Made by a program: the position numbers and the translations under genes. Under the pieces are notes generated by a model that was given only the letters and a program-made list of their open reading frames with translations, did not search any database and was not told the origin of the DNA. Positions 44,689 through 54,313 of a DNA stretch of 64,000 nucleotides are shown piece after piece. Source of the DNA: Bacillota bacterium (GTDB taxonomy: Bacteria > Bacillota > Clostridia > DSM-8532); NCBI GenBank assembly GCA_023415205.1, contig JAEZLR010000042.1, forward strand, positions 1 to 64,000, written 5' to 3'. How positions within the stretch are numbered: position 1 is the stretch's first letter; the number at the start of each line of letters is the position of its first letter.

Positions 44689-44725
44689 ATCCTTGAAAGC
44701 CGCATAAAATAAGGCTTTGCAGGAT
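44689..44725 (+). repeat. Hairpin just inside the left end of the island
   Basis: ATCCTTGAAAGCC (44689-44701) and GGCTTTGCAGGAT (44713-44725) form a stem with a small mismatch. There is no T run. It may be a recombination-associated structure or contribute to ending guaA transcription. Confidence 0.5.
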
Positions 44726-44739
44726 GTTAAGAACTGCGA

Positions 44740-44758
44740 TGATACTAAAATGATACTA
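44740..44758 (+). repeat. Left TGATACTA pair, possible integrase arm site
   Basis: Two copies of TGATACTA separated by AAA (11-base period), 60 bases inside attL. The same pair with spacer CTT occurs near the right end, in the same orientation. Confidence 0.55.
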
Positions 44759-44793
44759 TTTAACCATTGCAGGGAATAAATGCTTAATAAACT

Positions 44794-44832
44794 ATCCCCC
44801 TGAAAACGATAAAGTTTTCAGGGGGATTTTTG
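44794..44832. terminator. Strong terminator inside the left end of the island
   Basis: Perfect 14 bp stem ATCCCCCTGAAAAC / GTTTTCAGGGGGAT with a 6-base loop, followed by TTTTT on the plus strand. It now ends guaA read-through and may also serve the convergent XRE gene. Confidence 0.92.
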
Positions 44833-44856
44833 CGTTTATATGAAACTTTTTTATTC

Positions 44857-45330
44857 TTATAATTGAACGATGCGTTTGAATCCTTTTCCGTCTTTTTCAG
44901 GATAAGTATAACGCCATTGGTCATATTCTTCTTTAGTAATTTCTCCGTCAACAAATCTCTGATACTCTTTCTGCCAAGCAGAAATCATTTTAAACATTTC
45001 TAAATAGCTATCATTTTCAGTATCAAGGGTAATGCAAACCTGACCATCAATGTTATTCACTTTAAGACCATACATATCTTCAAGTGCAAACATTGTGTGC
45101 ATCAAGCCTATATATGAATCAATGTTAGGTACATCAAGAGCTGAAGGACATACATCAAGATGCTCTGCAAAAGCTTTGATTACATCTTCCTTTGGAATTC
45201 TTGTTTCTGATTCATATTGAGCCACACGAACATCGGCAGCATTTTCAGGAAAGTTAAGCTTTAATCCTAACTCTTTCTGTGTAAACTTTCTTAAATTACG
45301 AAAAAACTTAATTCTTTGACCAATAGCCAT
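44857..45330 (-). CDS. XRE-family helix-turn-helix regulator
   Basis: The 157-residue protein has an N-terminal Cro/C1-type helix-turn-helix: MAIGQRIKFFRNLRKFTQKE to IPKEDVIKAFAEHL (about residues 1-65). The remaining 90 residues are not recognised. The ATG has GCGAGGTG 7 bases upstream on its strand. It is transcribed away from the B12 operon, starting about 100 bases from the riboswitch. It may control transfer of the island or the operon. Confidence 0.8.
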   Translation of the reverse strand: MAIGQRIKFFRNLRKFTQKELGLKLNFPENAADVRVAQYESETRIPKEDVIKAFAEHLDVCPSALDVPNIDSYIGLMHTMFALEDMYGLKVNNIDGQVCITLDTENDSYLEMFKMISAWQKEYQRFVDGEITKEEYDQWRYTYPEKDGKGFKRIVQL

Positions 45331-45434
45331 AATAAACACCTCGCCAAAATGATAATAATTGCATATTTTTTGCATAGATATATCATTGAAGAACAACAAA
45401 GAATATGATATTCTTAATTTAATACATTCACACA

Positions 45435-45645
45435 GAGTGTTGGTTATGTCGTAAAGGCTCATTAGCTAGGCATAATCAGTGGAAAGGGAATGGGGTGAGA
45501 ATCCCCTGCGGTTAAACTGTCGGTGTGTGCATCGAATGTTTTTATATCCGTTAGCGAAAGCTAGTCATTGGGAAACTGAGAAGGCAGGATATAAAAATGC
45601 GGACAGAATTGTCTATATGGTGCGAGTCACAAGACCTGCTTTGAT
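45435..45645 (+). ncRNA. Cobalamin (adenosylcobalamin) riboswitch
   Basis: The aptamer core is clear: AAAGGGAATGGGGTGAGAAT CCCC, then GCGG with ACTGTCGG, later CATTGGGAAACTGAGAAGGC, and finally the B12 box GAGTCACAAGACCTGCTT (45624-45641), which matches the box consensus at most positions. The peripheral region between GGC and the box suggests the AdoCbl class. Ligand binding should favour the terminator at 45731-45772, so the operon would be expressed when B12 is scarce. Exact ends are approximate. Confidence 0.92.
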
Positions 45646-45730
45646 GTTATCTCGTAAGTGCTTCAAAAGCATAGGGATAATATTTTCAGTTGCAACTTAA
45701 CTGAATTGTGATTCATCACAGAAAAACTCA

Positions 45731-45772
45731 GCTGTGGTAATTTTTTGAAAGAAAAATTGCCGCAGTTTTTTT
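45731..45772 (+). terminator. Riboswitch-controlled terminator
   Basis: Stem CTGTGGTAATTTTT / AAAAATTGCCGCAG with two G-T pairs, followed by TTTTTTT. It stands about 90 bases after the B12 box and directly before the first operon gene. Confidence 0.88.
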
Positions 45773-45806
45773 ATTGCCTGCGGTAAGAAAACCGGAGGTG
45801 AAAAAC

Positions 45807-46139
45807 ATAGCAGACAAATTACAAATGCAAGAAGCGGAATTTGCAAGATTACACAAAAGCGATACGGACGAAGAACTTATCGCCTATCTCGTGAAATGTT
45901 CTAAAGAACTTGGCAGATGCCCGAAAAAAGAGGATGTTGTAGGACATACTTACTTAAAGCAAAGGCTTGGTCCATGGCCTCGTATTTTAGAACGAGCAGG
46001 ACTCAAAGAAAAAAGTCAAAAGCGAACTCAAAAAGAGCAGAAAATGAATTGGACAGAAGGTTCAAAATCTGTTATCAATCATGGTTCAATCAATCAACAC
46101 AAGAAGCAAAAAGTTTTTGAGGGAATTAAAAAAGCCTGA
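45807..46139 (+). CDS. Small protein with HNH-associated (homing-endonuclease-associated) repeat, first copy
   Basis: The protein has about 110 residues. EFARLHKSDTDEELIAYLVK followed by LGRCPKKEDVVGHTYLKQRL and GPWPRILERAGL resembles the short DNA-binding repeat associated with HNH and homing endonucleases (PxxxD...RLG.W...AG). GGAGGTG at 45794-45800 is well placed for ATA at 45807, a very rare start that may be a mutated ATG; TTG 45774 is the alternative. The next gene has the same domain in another frame, overlapping by 59 bases. Function in a B12 operon is unknown; a regulatory role is possible. Confidence 0.55.
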   Translation: MADKLQMQEAEFARLHKSDTDEELIAYLVKCSKELGRCPKKEDVVGHTYLKQRLGPWPRILERAGLKEKSQKRTQKEQKMNWTEGSKSVINHGSINQHKKQKVFEGIKKA

Positions 46140-46359
46140 ACGAGTAAAGCTTGAGAGTGAATTTGCTCAAAAACACGAAACTGATACCGATGCAGAACTT
46201 TATGAATATTTAAAAGAATTAAAGGCAAAGCACGGCAAAAGGCTGAACCCGACAAACACAATCGGATATACATATCTTGTGAAAAGATTGGGTGCTTGGA
46301 ACGAAGTAATGAGAAAAATCAGTACGGATTTAAAAAACGGAAACGAAAGGACTGAATAA
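46081..46359 (+). CDS. Small protein with HNH-associated repeat, second copy
   Basis: The 92-residue protein repeats the domain of the preceding gene: EFAQKHETDTDAELYEYLKE, LNPTNTIGYTYLVKRLGAWN. No good ribosome site precedes ATG 46081. The two copies could be separate, translationally coupled genes. Alternatively they were one two-repeat protein split by a shift near the A run at 46125-46130. It ends two bases before the TTG start of the giant surface protein. Confidence 0.5.
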   Translation: MVQSINTRSKKFLRELKKPERVKLESEFAQKHETDTDAELYEYLKELKAKHGKRLNPTNTIGYTYLVKRLGAWNEVMRKISTDLKNGNERTE

Positions 46360-46361
46360 AA

Positions 46362-49300
46362 TTGAAATTCAAAAAGATTTTAAGTGTACTTTTAGGACTC
46401 GTTATGGTCATTGGTATGATGCCGTGTCAGATTTCAGCGGCAACAGACCTTACATGGAATGGTGGCATGATTACACTTGCATCGGATACAAAAGTTGGAA
46501 GTGCTACATTAAAAACGCTCGACATCTATAAGCAAGGTGCTTATACAAATTATCCTGAAATTGTAAGTGTAACTCAAGACGGTAATATAATCAATATTAC
46601 TTTGGCAGAAGGTACAGATCCGTCATATCCTTTGCAGATGGGGTTTTCAATGGGTGGAGGTTATACCCAAAATACAGGCAATACCTGTACATTAGAAAAC
46701 GGTCAGGGTACAGCAACCGTTAATGTTACTTGCAAACCTGCAAGCGCAGGCAATGCACCTGTGTTGGGTACGGGAACCTTTACTGTAAACTTCTCGGTTA
46801 TAAAGGGCGAAGTATATGCCGTAACAGCTCCAAGCGGAGAAGGCTTTACTTTTGATGGTTCATCTGAAGCATCAAAAGATAGAGATTATAGTTTTAATAT
46901 CACAATTAACGAAGGCTATGACGGATCGGCTATGGTTGTCAAGGTCAACGGAAATGAAATCAGCGCAAGTGACGGCAAATATACTGTTCCTGCTGTAAGT
47001 GAAGAGCTTGTTATTACAGTAGAAGGTGTTGTTAAGAGAGAAATTCTTAATATCACAGCGCCTGAAGGCGAAGGTTTTACCTTTAGTGGTGCTGATACTG
47101 TATATAAAGGTGATGACTATCGTTTCATCATATCTGTTGACAATGCTTATAAGTCAACAGATATGATAGTTAAAGTAAACGGCAATGAATTGGTAGGCGT
47201 TAATGGAAAGTATACCGTTTCTGCCGCAGAAGAAAATCTTGTCATAACAGTAGAAGGTATTGAACCCAAAACTATATATACAGTAACTTTGACAGAAGGC
47301 GAAGGATATACCATCACCGGTCAGGCTACAAGCTATGCTGATGAACCATACACATTTACCGTTTCGGTTGATGATGCCATTTATTGGGCAGATAAAATCG
47401 AAGTGTTGGTAGATGGTGAAAAGGTAACACTTACAAACAGCAAATACACATTTGATGCACTTGATTGCAACAAGATTGTAACTGTCCAAAATATACTTGA
47501 AAGAGAAATTCTCACAGTAACAAAGCCTGAAGTTGAAGGAGTAACAATCAGCGGTGATGATACCGTAAGAGATGGTAAGCCATATAATTTTACTGTAATC
47601 ATTGACGAAAAGTATGACGGCACAAATATGGTTGTCACAGTTAACGGAAACGAAGTAACTTCTGCTGACAATAAATATACAGTTACTGCTGACAAAGAAG
47701 ATATTACTATCGAAATCAGCGGTATTGTGAAGAAGGATATTTGCGAGATTATCAAACCCGTTGACGGCAAATTCACATTTTCGGGCGAAGACTTTGCATA
47801 TAAGGGAAACGATTATGTTTTCACGGTAACACCAAATCTCGGTTATATTGCTACCGTTACGGTGAATGGTGTAATAGTTGAAGGAAATGGCAATACATAT
47901 ACAGTCAAGGCAGAAAACGATGAGTTGACTATTTTGGTATCTACCGAAAAAGTTTCTATGCCCGAAAAAGAATTGACAATTTCTTCCGAAAACGAGGCAT
48001 ATATAGTTGATGTAGCAGATAATAAACTCAAGGCATTCGGAAACTCACGTTATGCAACTGTTACAGGTATTAAGATATGGGGAGCACGGGTGGTTTCAGC
48101 TTTTGAAAATGGTACAACAATTTATTTTAATCTTCATAGCGATACTCCGGATAATGGTGAGATAATAGCTGACTTTTTGTACACAACCGATAGTAGCAGA
48201 ACTACACTTGAGAATAGTTCGCTGAATGTACCCCTTACAGATGGTGAAGCAGGTAAAACACACACGGTAACTGCAAAGTACAGCAGTTCTAAAGCATCGG
48301 CAACATATACCCTCATATTCTTCCGTGAGCTTCCTGCAGAAGAACCTCCCGTATGCATTAAAAATTCAGACACGAAAGAGGTTTGGAAAGACAGAACTTT
48401 AGAAATAGACCTTAGTGAATATTTTGCTGATGCAGATAATTATTATCTTGTAAATGGTAATGACAAGACACCAATCGAAGGAAAGATATACACATTTACT
48501 TCAAGTATTGCAGGTGAACACGCACTCTCCTTTGCAGCAGAAAATGAAGCAGGCGAAGCAAATGAGCGCTTAACTGTTATAGTAAATGTCAAGGATATAG
48601 ACAGCGGTGTATATATTGGTCATGCCACAGGAAATGGTTCATGGAATTCTATTCAGTTCCTTGATGCCGAAGGCAATTTTATAGAAGATGTTGAAGTGAC
48701 ATACGATACAAATAATCGTGTAGTTTCTGTCCTTCTTCCAAAGACCTATGATGCAGGCGGCGCAGTCTTGGCAAAGTTTGATATGACGCAAAATGAGTCA
48801 GGATATCCGTTTGTATCTACTTCCACGGAAACAACAGCCAACAGAGCATTTAATTCTCGTTTTACTGAGAAAAACATTGCTCTTACGGGTGGAAGTGCAA
48901 CATTTACTTTCTATTACTACAACAGCAGTACCTCTCCAACTAATAACGGTGGTCAGACAAAGTTTGTAATATCCATAAAGATTAAAAACGACAAGCCCGT
49001 ACTTGCAGAAGGCATAGAAGCATCAACAAGTGCCACTATCACCGCAGGCGAAAACTACACACTTGATTTATCACCGCTCTTTGCAGATGTTGATGAGGAT
49101 GAACTTACATATAAGGTAAGCATAAATGGTGCAACTGCCGTTTTGGCGGATGCAAACTACTCCTTCACTACCGATGTGGCAGGAACATACACATTGGTAT
49201 TTACTGCAAATGACAGTAAGGATGAATCGGATGATACATTTACAGTAACTTTAACGGTAGAAAATTCTGCTGAATCAGACTCTATGACCGTTTATGTACC

Positions 49301-52300
49301 TGAAGGATTAAATCCAAGATTTTATGTTTCTTCAGGCTTCTCGGATGGTGTTGATATTCAGGGTGATATTCTTGATGCTGCGATCGGCGAAACCAAAGAT
49401 GGTTTAACCGCATACACTTTGAATTATCCCGTAAATGCCGATATGCTCAGTATTCGCACAGAAGAATTTGGCGGTATGGCATTTGCCGCACAAAAAGACG
49501 GCGCTGTAACTTTCCGTAAGGTGAAGCTTCAGGTAGTTGACTATGACAAAAACCTTGCTGAAAGCACCAATGTGGTTACTTACGGAGAAAATACCGTTGT
49601 GGCAGGTAGTGATGGTTGGCTCGTCGTTGCAGGCGGTGAGTATGTCATTACAGCCACTCCGAAAAATGCTGATTTGGCAAAGGTTTCGGAAACTGTAACG
49701 ATTGAATCAGGCAATGATACTTATGTTGCTGAGGTAATGCTCGGTATTTCAAATCCTATGAGTATTACTGTACCCACGGGTGCAAAGGCACAGCTTTATA
49801 AATATAATCAGTATTACAGCAATACAGAACTTGATGCTAAAATAATCAAAGATAATGGTGACGGTACTACCACATATCAGTTCATTGCCGATACCAAAGC
49901 AAACGGAGCATCGTATATTTACCGTGTTTCAATGGAAGGTAAAATCATAAAATCAGGTTGGCTCTCTTGGAATCAGCAGAATCTTACTGTAACTTATACA
50001 GAAAATGATAAAGCACCTTCTTACCGATTAGATGACTACTCTATGACAGGCGAAGAAAACAGTTCTATTGCTGAGGACAGCGTTTTGTTAAATGGTAACA
50101 GTCGTAACCATCTAAGCTTATCTGTCGGTGAAAGTAAGACATTAAAAGCTTATCGTGCTTGGGAAATCATTCCTGTAAGCTATAATAACTATATTATCAC
50201 CCCCGACTTTACTTACACAGTTCTTACGGGAGATGAGATTGTAAGTCTTACAGAAAAAGATTCTATATCTGCGGGTAAAGGCGACTGGATGACACTTGCT
50301 GCCTTAAAAGAAGGAACTGCAATTATCGAAGTAACCTATGATGCTATCGAGGTTTCAGGCGGAAACTATGACGGTGTTTATGGTGCATCCGATCCTAATC
50401 GAAGTGGTCTTTTAGTTGTGCAGGTGGGTGAAAATGATGATACATCCGTTAAATTTGGCATAGATAGTTTTTCAAGCCACGGAACATCAGGTTCAAATAA
50501 TATTTCTTATAATCCGAACAGACAAAAAGAGTGGGATGCCGAGTTTGACACCTTGTACTTTACAGGAAATAGTGGCAACCTTACATTAAAGCCTACCGCT
50601 TCCTCCGATATTGAAGAAGTATCAGTAAGTCACGACAAGGGTGCGACTTGGATAAATCTTGCAGGTGAAGACGGTGTTTATAATGCTGAAATTGTTCAGG
50701 GCAACAACATTATCAGAGTAAAGACTACAAGCGGAACTGCATATCAGGTTGTCCGTGGTGATAAAGTAACAGTAAAATTTTCTGAAGTTTCTGACAAGAG
50801 TGATGGTGACGGCATTGTAGAAGCGGGCGAAACTATCCGTGTTACTTTGGTGGGTTTACATTCACCAATTCCTAAAATGGCAGGCAACTATAACCCCGGC
50901 TATGGCGGAAATACTGACGGATACAGCAGTCAGCACCTCAATTACACTTGTAATGGTACTGATATATATGGTATAGGAATGCAGTACAATTTCATCACAT
51001 CGGCAAACTATGTTGAAATCGTTATGCCTGAGGATGGAAGTGATGTAACTCTAAATAACGGATATATCGGTACGGGCGTTATCGGACTTAGTAATTTCTC
51101 AAGCGGTGGCGATAGTCACAGAAATATTCCTGATAATGGCTGTACTACCCGTGGAAGTACAACAACTTATCATACACAAAGTATTCTGCCCGTTGTTCTT
51201 GTGAAGGTTGGAGATACATCATCACCTAACAATGCTCCTATTGCAAAGAAAGATGCAGTTACTGAAAAAGAAATTTATTCAGATCAGAATTTTGCAATCA
51301 ATCCGGACACACTCTTTGTAGATCCTGATGATGATACCTTAACATTTACAGTTTCGGTAAATGGTGGCGAAGCTACAGATGCTCCTTTAGATTATAAGTT
51401 TACTCCAACCGGAACAGGCACTTATACATTATTATTTACTGCAACCGATGGTAAAGAATCTGCACAGCATACAATTACTCTTACCGTAACAAAGAGACCT
51501 TCGCAAGGCACGCCCGAAACCGAAGATGAATTTGGTCTTACTCCATCCGAAATTGCAGGATATGTAACTATAAGCTTTGTAGATAACGGTGTTCGTGTCA
51601 AGGGCGAATCGGGACTTAAATATCCGAAAGCCTTGGGAACAATCATAAAAGCTACAAAAGTTCCTTATAAAAAGGGTGAAAAAATTACCCATGTTACCAA
51701 ACGTTTGCTTGACAAACACGGAATAAGAATGAGCTATACAGGTACACTTGAAAGTGGATTCTATTTGGGTGCTATTTGTGATTTTGAATTAAAAGGAACA
51801 CCATATGATTCCTTTGGCGAATTCGACGCAGGTGTCGGTTCGGGATGGATGATTACTCTTAATAAGACATTTATTGAATATGGTGCATCCGAATTTGAAG
51901 TGAAAAACGGCGATGTAATCGAATGGCAGTACACTTGTCAGCTTGGTAAAGATATTGGTGATCCTTTCTATTCAGGTTCTTCATCATCTTCTTCATCAAA
52001 TAAGAACAACGAAAAGAAAGAAGAGCAAAAGGAAGAAAACGGCAAAAAAACATTTACAGAATCCACCTTTACCGATATCAAAAAGGACGATTGGCATTAT
52101 GAATCTGTAAAGTATGTGTATGAAAACAACCTTATGCAAGGAACAGGTAATGGATTTGAACCGGAAAGCAAAATGACAAGAGCCATGCTTGTAACTGTTC
52201 TTTACAGAATGGCAAATCCCAAGGGAACAGAAAGCACACATAACTTCAACGATGTAGCATCAGGAGAGTGGTATTCTGACGCAGTAGCATGGGCATCCTC

Positions 52301-52610
52301 AAACGGAATTGTAAGTGGTGTTAGTGAAAACAAATTTGCACCGAATGAGGATATTACCCGTGAACAAATGGCACTTATTATCTATCGTTTTGCAAAGATG
52401 CAAGGTATTGATACCACAGATGCATCAAACCTTGAAAGCTTCACAGATGCAAGTGAAGTAAGCGATTGGTCGCTTGATGCAATTAAGTGGGCAAATTCTG
52501 TAAGCTTGGTAAATGGCACAAGTGAAACCACACTTTCACCTAAAGACACCGCAACCCGTGCTCAGGTTGCAACAATTCTTATGCGTTTTTGCGAGAATAT
52601 AGCGAAATAA
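46362..52610 (+). CDS. Giant S-layer-anchored surface protein with DUF4430 domain
   Basis: The 2082-residue secreted protein begins with a signal peptide (1 to about 27). Five tandem beta repeats of about 78 residues follow (about 150-540; each has EGEGFTF-like, YxFxV and VNGxE segments). Ig/cadherin-like domains lie near 660-745, 877-968 and 1622-1712, and a DUF4430 domain at about 1735-1865. A Ser/Glu/Lys linker leads to three SLH domains (about 1900-2080). SLH domains bind pyruvylated wall polymer. DUF4430 corresponds to the beta domain of animal transcobalamin and intrinsic factor. With the riboswitch upstream, a role in capturing corrinoids at the cell surface is likely. The start is TTG at 46362. 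Confidence 0.85.
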   Translation: MKFKKILSVLLGLVMVIGMMPCQISAATDLTWNGGMITLASDTKVGSATLKTLDIYKQGAYTNYPEIVSVTQDGNIINITLAEGTDPSYPLQMGFSMGGGYTQNTGNTCTLENGQGTATVNVTCKPASAGNAPVLGTGTFTVNFSVIKGEVYAVTAPSGEGFTFDGSSEASKDRDYSFNITINEGYDGSAMVVKVNGNEISASDGKYTVPAVSEELVITVEGVVKREILNITAPEGEGFTFSGADTVYKGDDYRFIISVDNAYKSTDMIVKVNGNELVGVNGKYTVSAAEENLVITVEGIEPKTIYTVTLTEGEGYTITGQATSYADEPYTFTVSVDDAIYWADKIEVLVDGEKVTLTNSKYTFDALDCNKIVTVQNILEREILTVTKPEVEGVTISGDDTVRDGKPYNFTVIIDEKYDGTNMVVTVNGNEVTSADNKYTVTADKEDITIEISGIVKKDICEIIKPVDGKFTFSGEDFAYKGNDYVFTVTPNLGYIATVTVNGVIVEGNGNTYTVKAENDELTILVSTEKVSMPEKELTISSENEAYIVDVADNKLKAFGNSRYATVTGIKIWGARVVSAFENGTTIYFNLHSDTPDNGEIIADFLYTTDSSRTTLENSSLNVPLTDGEAGKTHTVTAKYSSSKASATYTLIFFRELPAEEPPVCIKNSDTKEVWKDRTLEIDLSEYFADADNYYLVNGNDKTPIEGKIYTFTSSIAGEHALSFAAENEAGEANERLTVIVNVKDIDSGVYIGHATGNGSWNSIQFLDAEGNFIEDVEVTYDTNNRVVSVLLPKTYDAGGAVLAKFDMTQNESGYPFVSTSTETTANRAFNSRFTEKNIALTGGSATFTFYYYNSSTSPTNNGGQTKFVISIKIKNDKPVLAEGIEASTSATITAGENYTLDLSPLFADVDEDELTYKVSINGATAVLADANYSFTTDVAGTYTLVFTANDSKDESDDTFTVTLTVENSAESDSMTVYVPEGLNPRFYVSSGFSDGVDIQGDILDAAIGETKDGLTAYTLNYPVNADMLSIRTEEFGGMAFAAQKDGAVTFRKVKLQVVDYDKNLAESTNVVTYGENTVVAGSDGWLVVAGGEYVITATPKNADLAKVSETVTIESGNDTYVAEVMLGISNPMSITVPTGAKAQLYKYNQYYSNTELDAKIIKDNGDGTTTYQFIADTKANGASYIYRVSMEGKIIKSGWLSWNQQNLTVTYTENDKAPSYRLDDYSMTGEENSSIAEDSVLLNGNSRNHLSLSVGESKTLKAYRAWEIIPVSYNNYIITPDFTYTVLTGDEIVSLTEKDSISAGKGDWMTLAALKEGTAIIEVTYDAIEVSGGNYDGVYGASDPNRSGLLVVQVGENDDTSVKFGIDSFSSHGTSGSNNISYNPNRQKEWDAEFDTLYFTGNSGNLTLKPTASSDIEEVSVSHDKGATWINLAGEDGVYNAEIVQGNNIIRVKTTSGTAYQVVRGDKVTVKFSEVSDKSDGDGIVEAGETIRVTLVGLHSPIPKMAGNYNPGYGGNTDGYSSQHLNYTCNGTDIYGIGMQYNFITSANYVEIVMPEDGSDVTLNNGYIGTGVIGLSNFSSGGDSHRNIPDNGCTTRGSTTTYHTQSILPVVLVKVGDTSSPNNAPIAKKDAVTEKEIYSDQNFAINPDTLFVDPDDDTLTFTVSVNGGEATDAPLDYKFTPTGTGTYTLLFTATDGKESAQHTITLTVTKRPSQGTPETEDEFGLTPSEIAGYVTISFVDNGVRVKGESGLKYPKALGTIIKATKVPYKKGEKITHVTKRLLDKHGIRMSYTGTLESGFYLGAICDFELKGTPYDSFGEFDAGVGSGWMITLNKTFIEYGASEFEVKNGDVIEWQYTCQLGKDIGDPFYSGSSSSSSSNKNNEKKEEQKEENGKKTFTESTFTDIKKDDWHYESVKYVYENNLMQGTGNGFEPESKMTRAMLVTVLYRMANPKGTESTHNFNDVASGEWYSDAVAWASSNGIVSGVSENKFAPNEDITREQMALIIYRFAKMQGIDTTDASNLESFTDASEVSDWSLDAIKWANSVSLVNGTSETTLSPKDTATRAQVATILMRFCENIAK

Positions 52611-52688
52611 ATTTAATGGTATTATGCGAACAGTCTGACATTAAAATCAGACTGCTCGCTTTTGCCGTTTTAATAAGGAGTTTCCGAA

Positions 52689-54302
52689 ATGAAGAAATTT
52701 ATATCAATAATTTTAAGCTTGGTAATGATTTTAAGTCTTTCGCCTTTTGTTTATGCAGAAAACAGTTATGACATAAATGCCGTTATTTCTGATACCGCAA
52801 ATTATCTATATAAAACAGTAAGCAATCCGCAGGTTGGTTCTATTGGCGGTGAATGGGCGGTACTCGGACTCGCAAGAAGCGATGAGAATATCCCAAAAGA
52901 ATATTTCGAGAATTACTATCAGGTAGTAGAAAAATATGTTAAAGACCATAATGGTGTACTTCATAATAAAAAATATACCGAGTATTCAAGAGTGATTGTA
53001 GCTCTTTCCTCTATTGGCAAAAATCCTCAAGATGTTGCAGGATACAATCTTTTAACGCCCCTTGGCGATTATGAAAAAACAATATGGCAAGGCATAAACG
53101 GTGCTATATGGGCGCTGATTGCACTTGACAGCAAAAATTATGAAATCCCTCAAAATTCTGATGCAACTATTCAGGCAACAAGAGAAATGTATGTAAATCA
53201 TATTCTCAAAAAGCAGACATCTGATGGCGGATGGGCATTAACCGGGGATGTGGCTGATCCTGATGTAACAGGTATGGCACTTCAGGCACTTTCCAAATAT
53301 CAGGATAATGAAAAGGTTAAGTCTGCCACAGAAAAAGCACTTGTTTGCCTTTCAAATATGCAAAATGAGAATGGTGGATTTTCAAGCTATGATACAGAAA
53401 ATTCAGAGAGCAATGTTCAGGTTGTAGTTGCTCTTTGTGAACTTGGTATTCCCTATAATGATGTCAGGTTTGTTAAAAACGGAAATACAATTTTAGATGA
53501 GCTTATGTCATACTACAATAAAGGAAATGGGTTTAATCATACATCTACTGGAAGCGGTGCAAACTTAATGGCAACAGAGCAAGCCTTTTATGGTCTTGTT
53601 GCTGTTAAAAGACAACAAGAAGGCAAAAGCAGTCTTTACAGAATGTCCGATGCAATACAGGTATCAGGAGAAGCAAATGTTACGATTGGTCTTAAAGACA
53701 AACACGCCGATGTTAAGATGATGGATATAATATCTCCCGGAAAAACATTCTCTGACATATCAGGACATAGTAACAAAACTGCCATTGAAGCCCTCGCATC
53801 GAGAGGAATTATAAACGGCAAGACAGAAAATACTTTTGAGCCTGAAAGCACTATGACAAGAGCGGAATTTGCAACTATTATTGCAAGAGGTCTTGGACTT
53901 CCCCAAAAGAGCGATATAATTTTTAAAGATGTAACAGTAAACGATTGGTTTTATAATTATGTGGGTACTGCATATAGCTACGGCATTATAAAAGGCGTAT
54001 CCGAAAATGAATTTAATCCAAACGGCACTATCACTCGTGAAGAAGCGGCTGTAATGGTTGCAAGAGCAGCAAAGCTTTGCGGAATAAATACCGAAATGGA
54101 TACACTTGCAATCCGTGATGTTTTGGCACAGTTCTTTGACTATGTAAAAGCATCTGATTGGTCACAAAGCTCACTTGCTTTTTGCTATAATGAAAAAATC
54201 CTTGATGACAGCGTAATGGATATAAAACCAAAAGAGGCAGTCACAAGAGCAGAAATAGCATCTATGCTTTATAGTATGCTTTTCAATGCAAAGCTTCTGT
54301 AA
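52689..54302 (+). CDS. SLH-anchored surface protein with terpenoid-cyclase-like alpha/alpha-toroid domain
   Basis: The 537-residue protein has a signal peptide (1-24), then helical repeats with GGEWAVLGLARS, INGAIWALIALDS, TSDGGWALTGD and NENGGFSSYD (about 45-320). These are the prenyltransferase/squalene-cyclase-like repeats of an alpha/alpha toroid. Three SLH domains follow (about 350-530). The acid catalytic motifs of true cyclases are absent, so it is more likely a binding protein. The N-terminal domain of intrinsic factor has the same type of barrel. TAAGGAG precedes the ATG. Confidence 0.82.
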   Translation: MKKFISIILSLVMILSLSPFVYAENSYDINAVISDTANYLYKTVSNPQVGSIGGEWAVLGLARSDENIPKEYFENYYQVVEKYVKDHNGVLHNKKYTEYSRVIVALSSIGKNPQDVAGYNLLTPLGDYEKTIWQGINGAIWALIALDSKNYEIPQNSDATIQATREMYVNHILKKQTSDGGWALTGDVADPDVTGMALQALSKYQDNEKVKSATEKALVCLSNMQNENGGFSSYDTENSESNVQVVVALCELGIPYNDVRFVKNGNTILDELMSYYNKGNGFNHTSTGSGANLMATEQAFYGLVAVKRQQEGKSSLYRMSDAIQVSGEANVTIGLKDKHADVKMMDIISPGKTFSDISGHSNKTAIEALASRGIINGKTENTFEPESTMTRAEFATIIARGLGLPQKSDIIFKDVTVNDWFYNYVGTAYSYGIIKGVSENEFNPNGTITREEAAVMVARAAKLCGINTEMDTLAIRDVLAQFFDYVKASDWSQSSLAFCYNEKILDDSVMDIKPKEAVTRAEIASMLYSMLFNAKLL

Positions 54303-54313
54303 GGAGAGATTGG

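Noticed and set aside
44857..45462. Longer XRE protein starting at 45462
   Set aside because: The helix-turn-helix begins at the internal Met at 45330, which has a well-spaced GAGGTG; the longer version would run into the riboswitch region.
46809..47980. Repeats in the giant surface protein gene as a CRISPR or DNA repeat array
   Set aside because: The units are about 235 bases long, diverged at DNA level and in frame; they are protein domain repeats.
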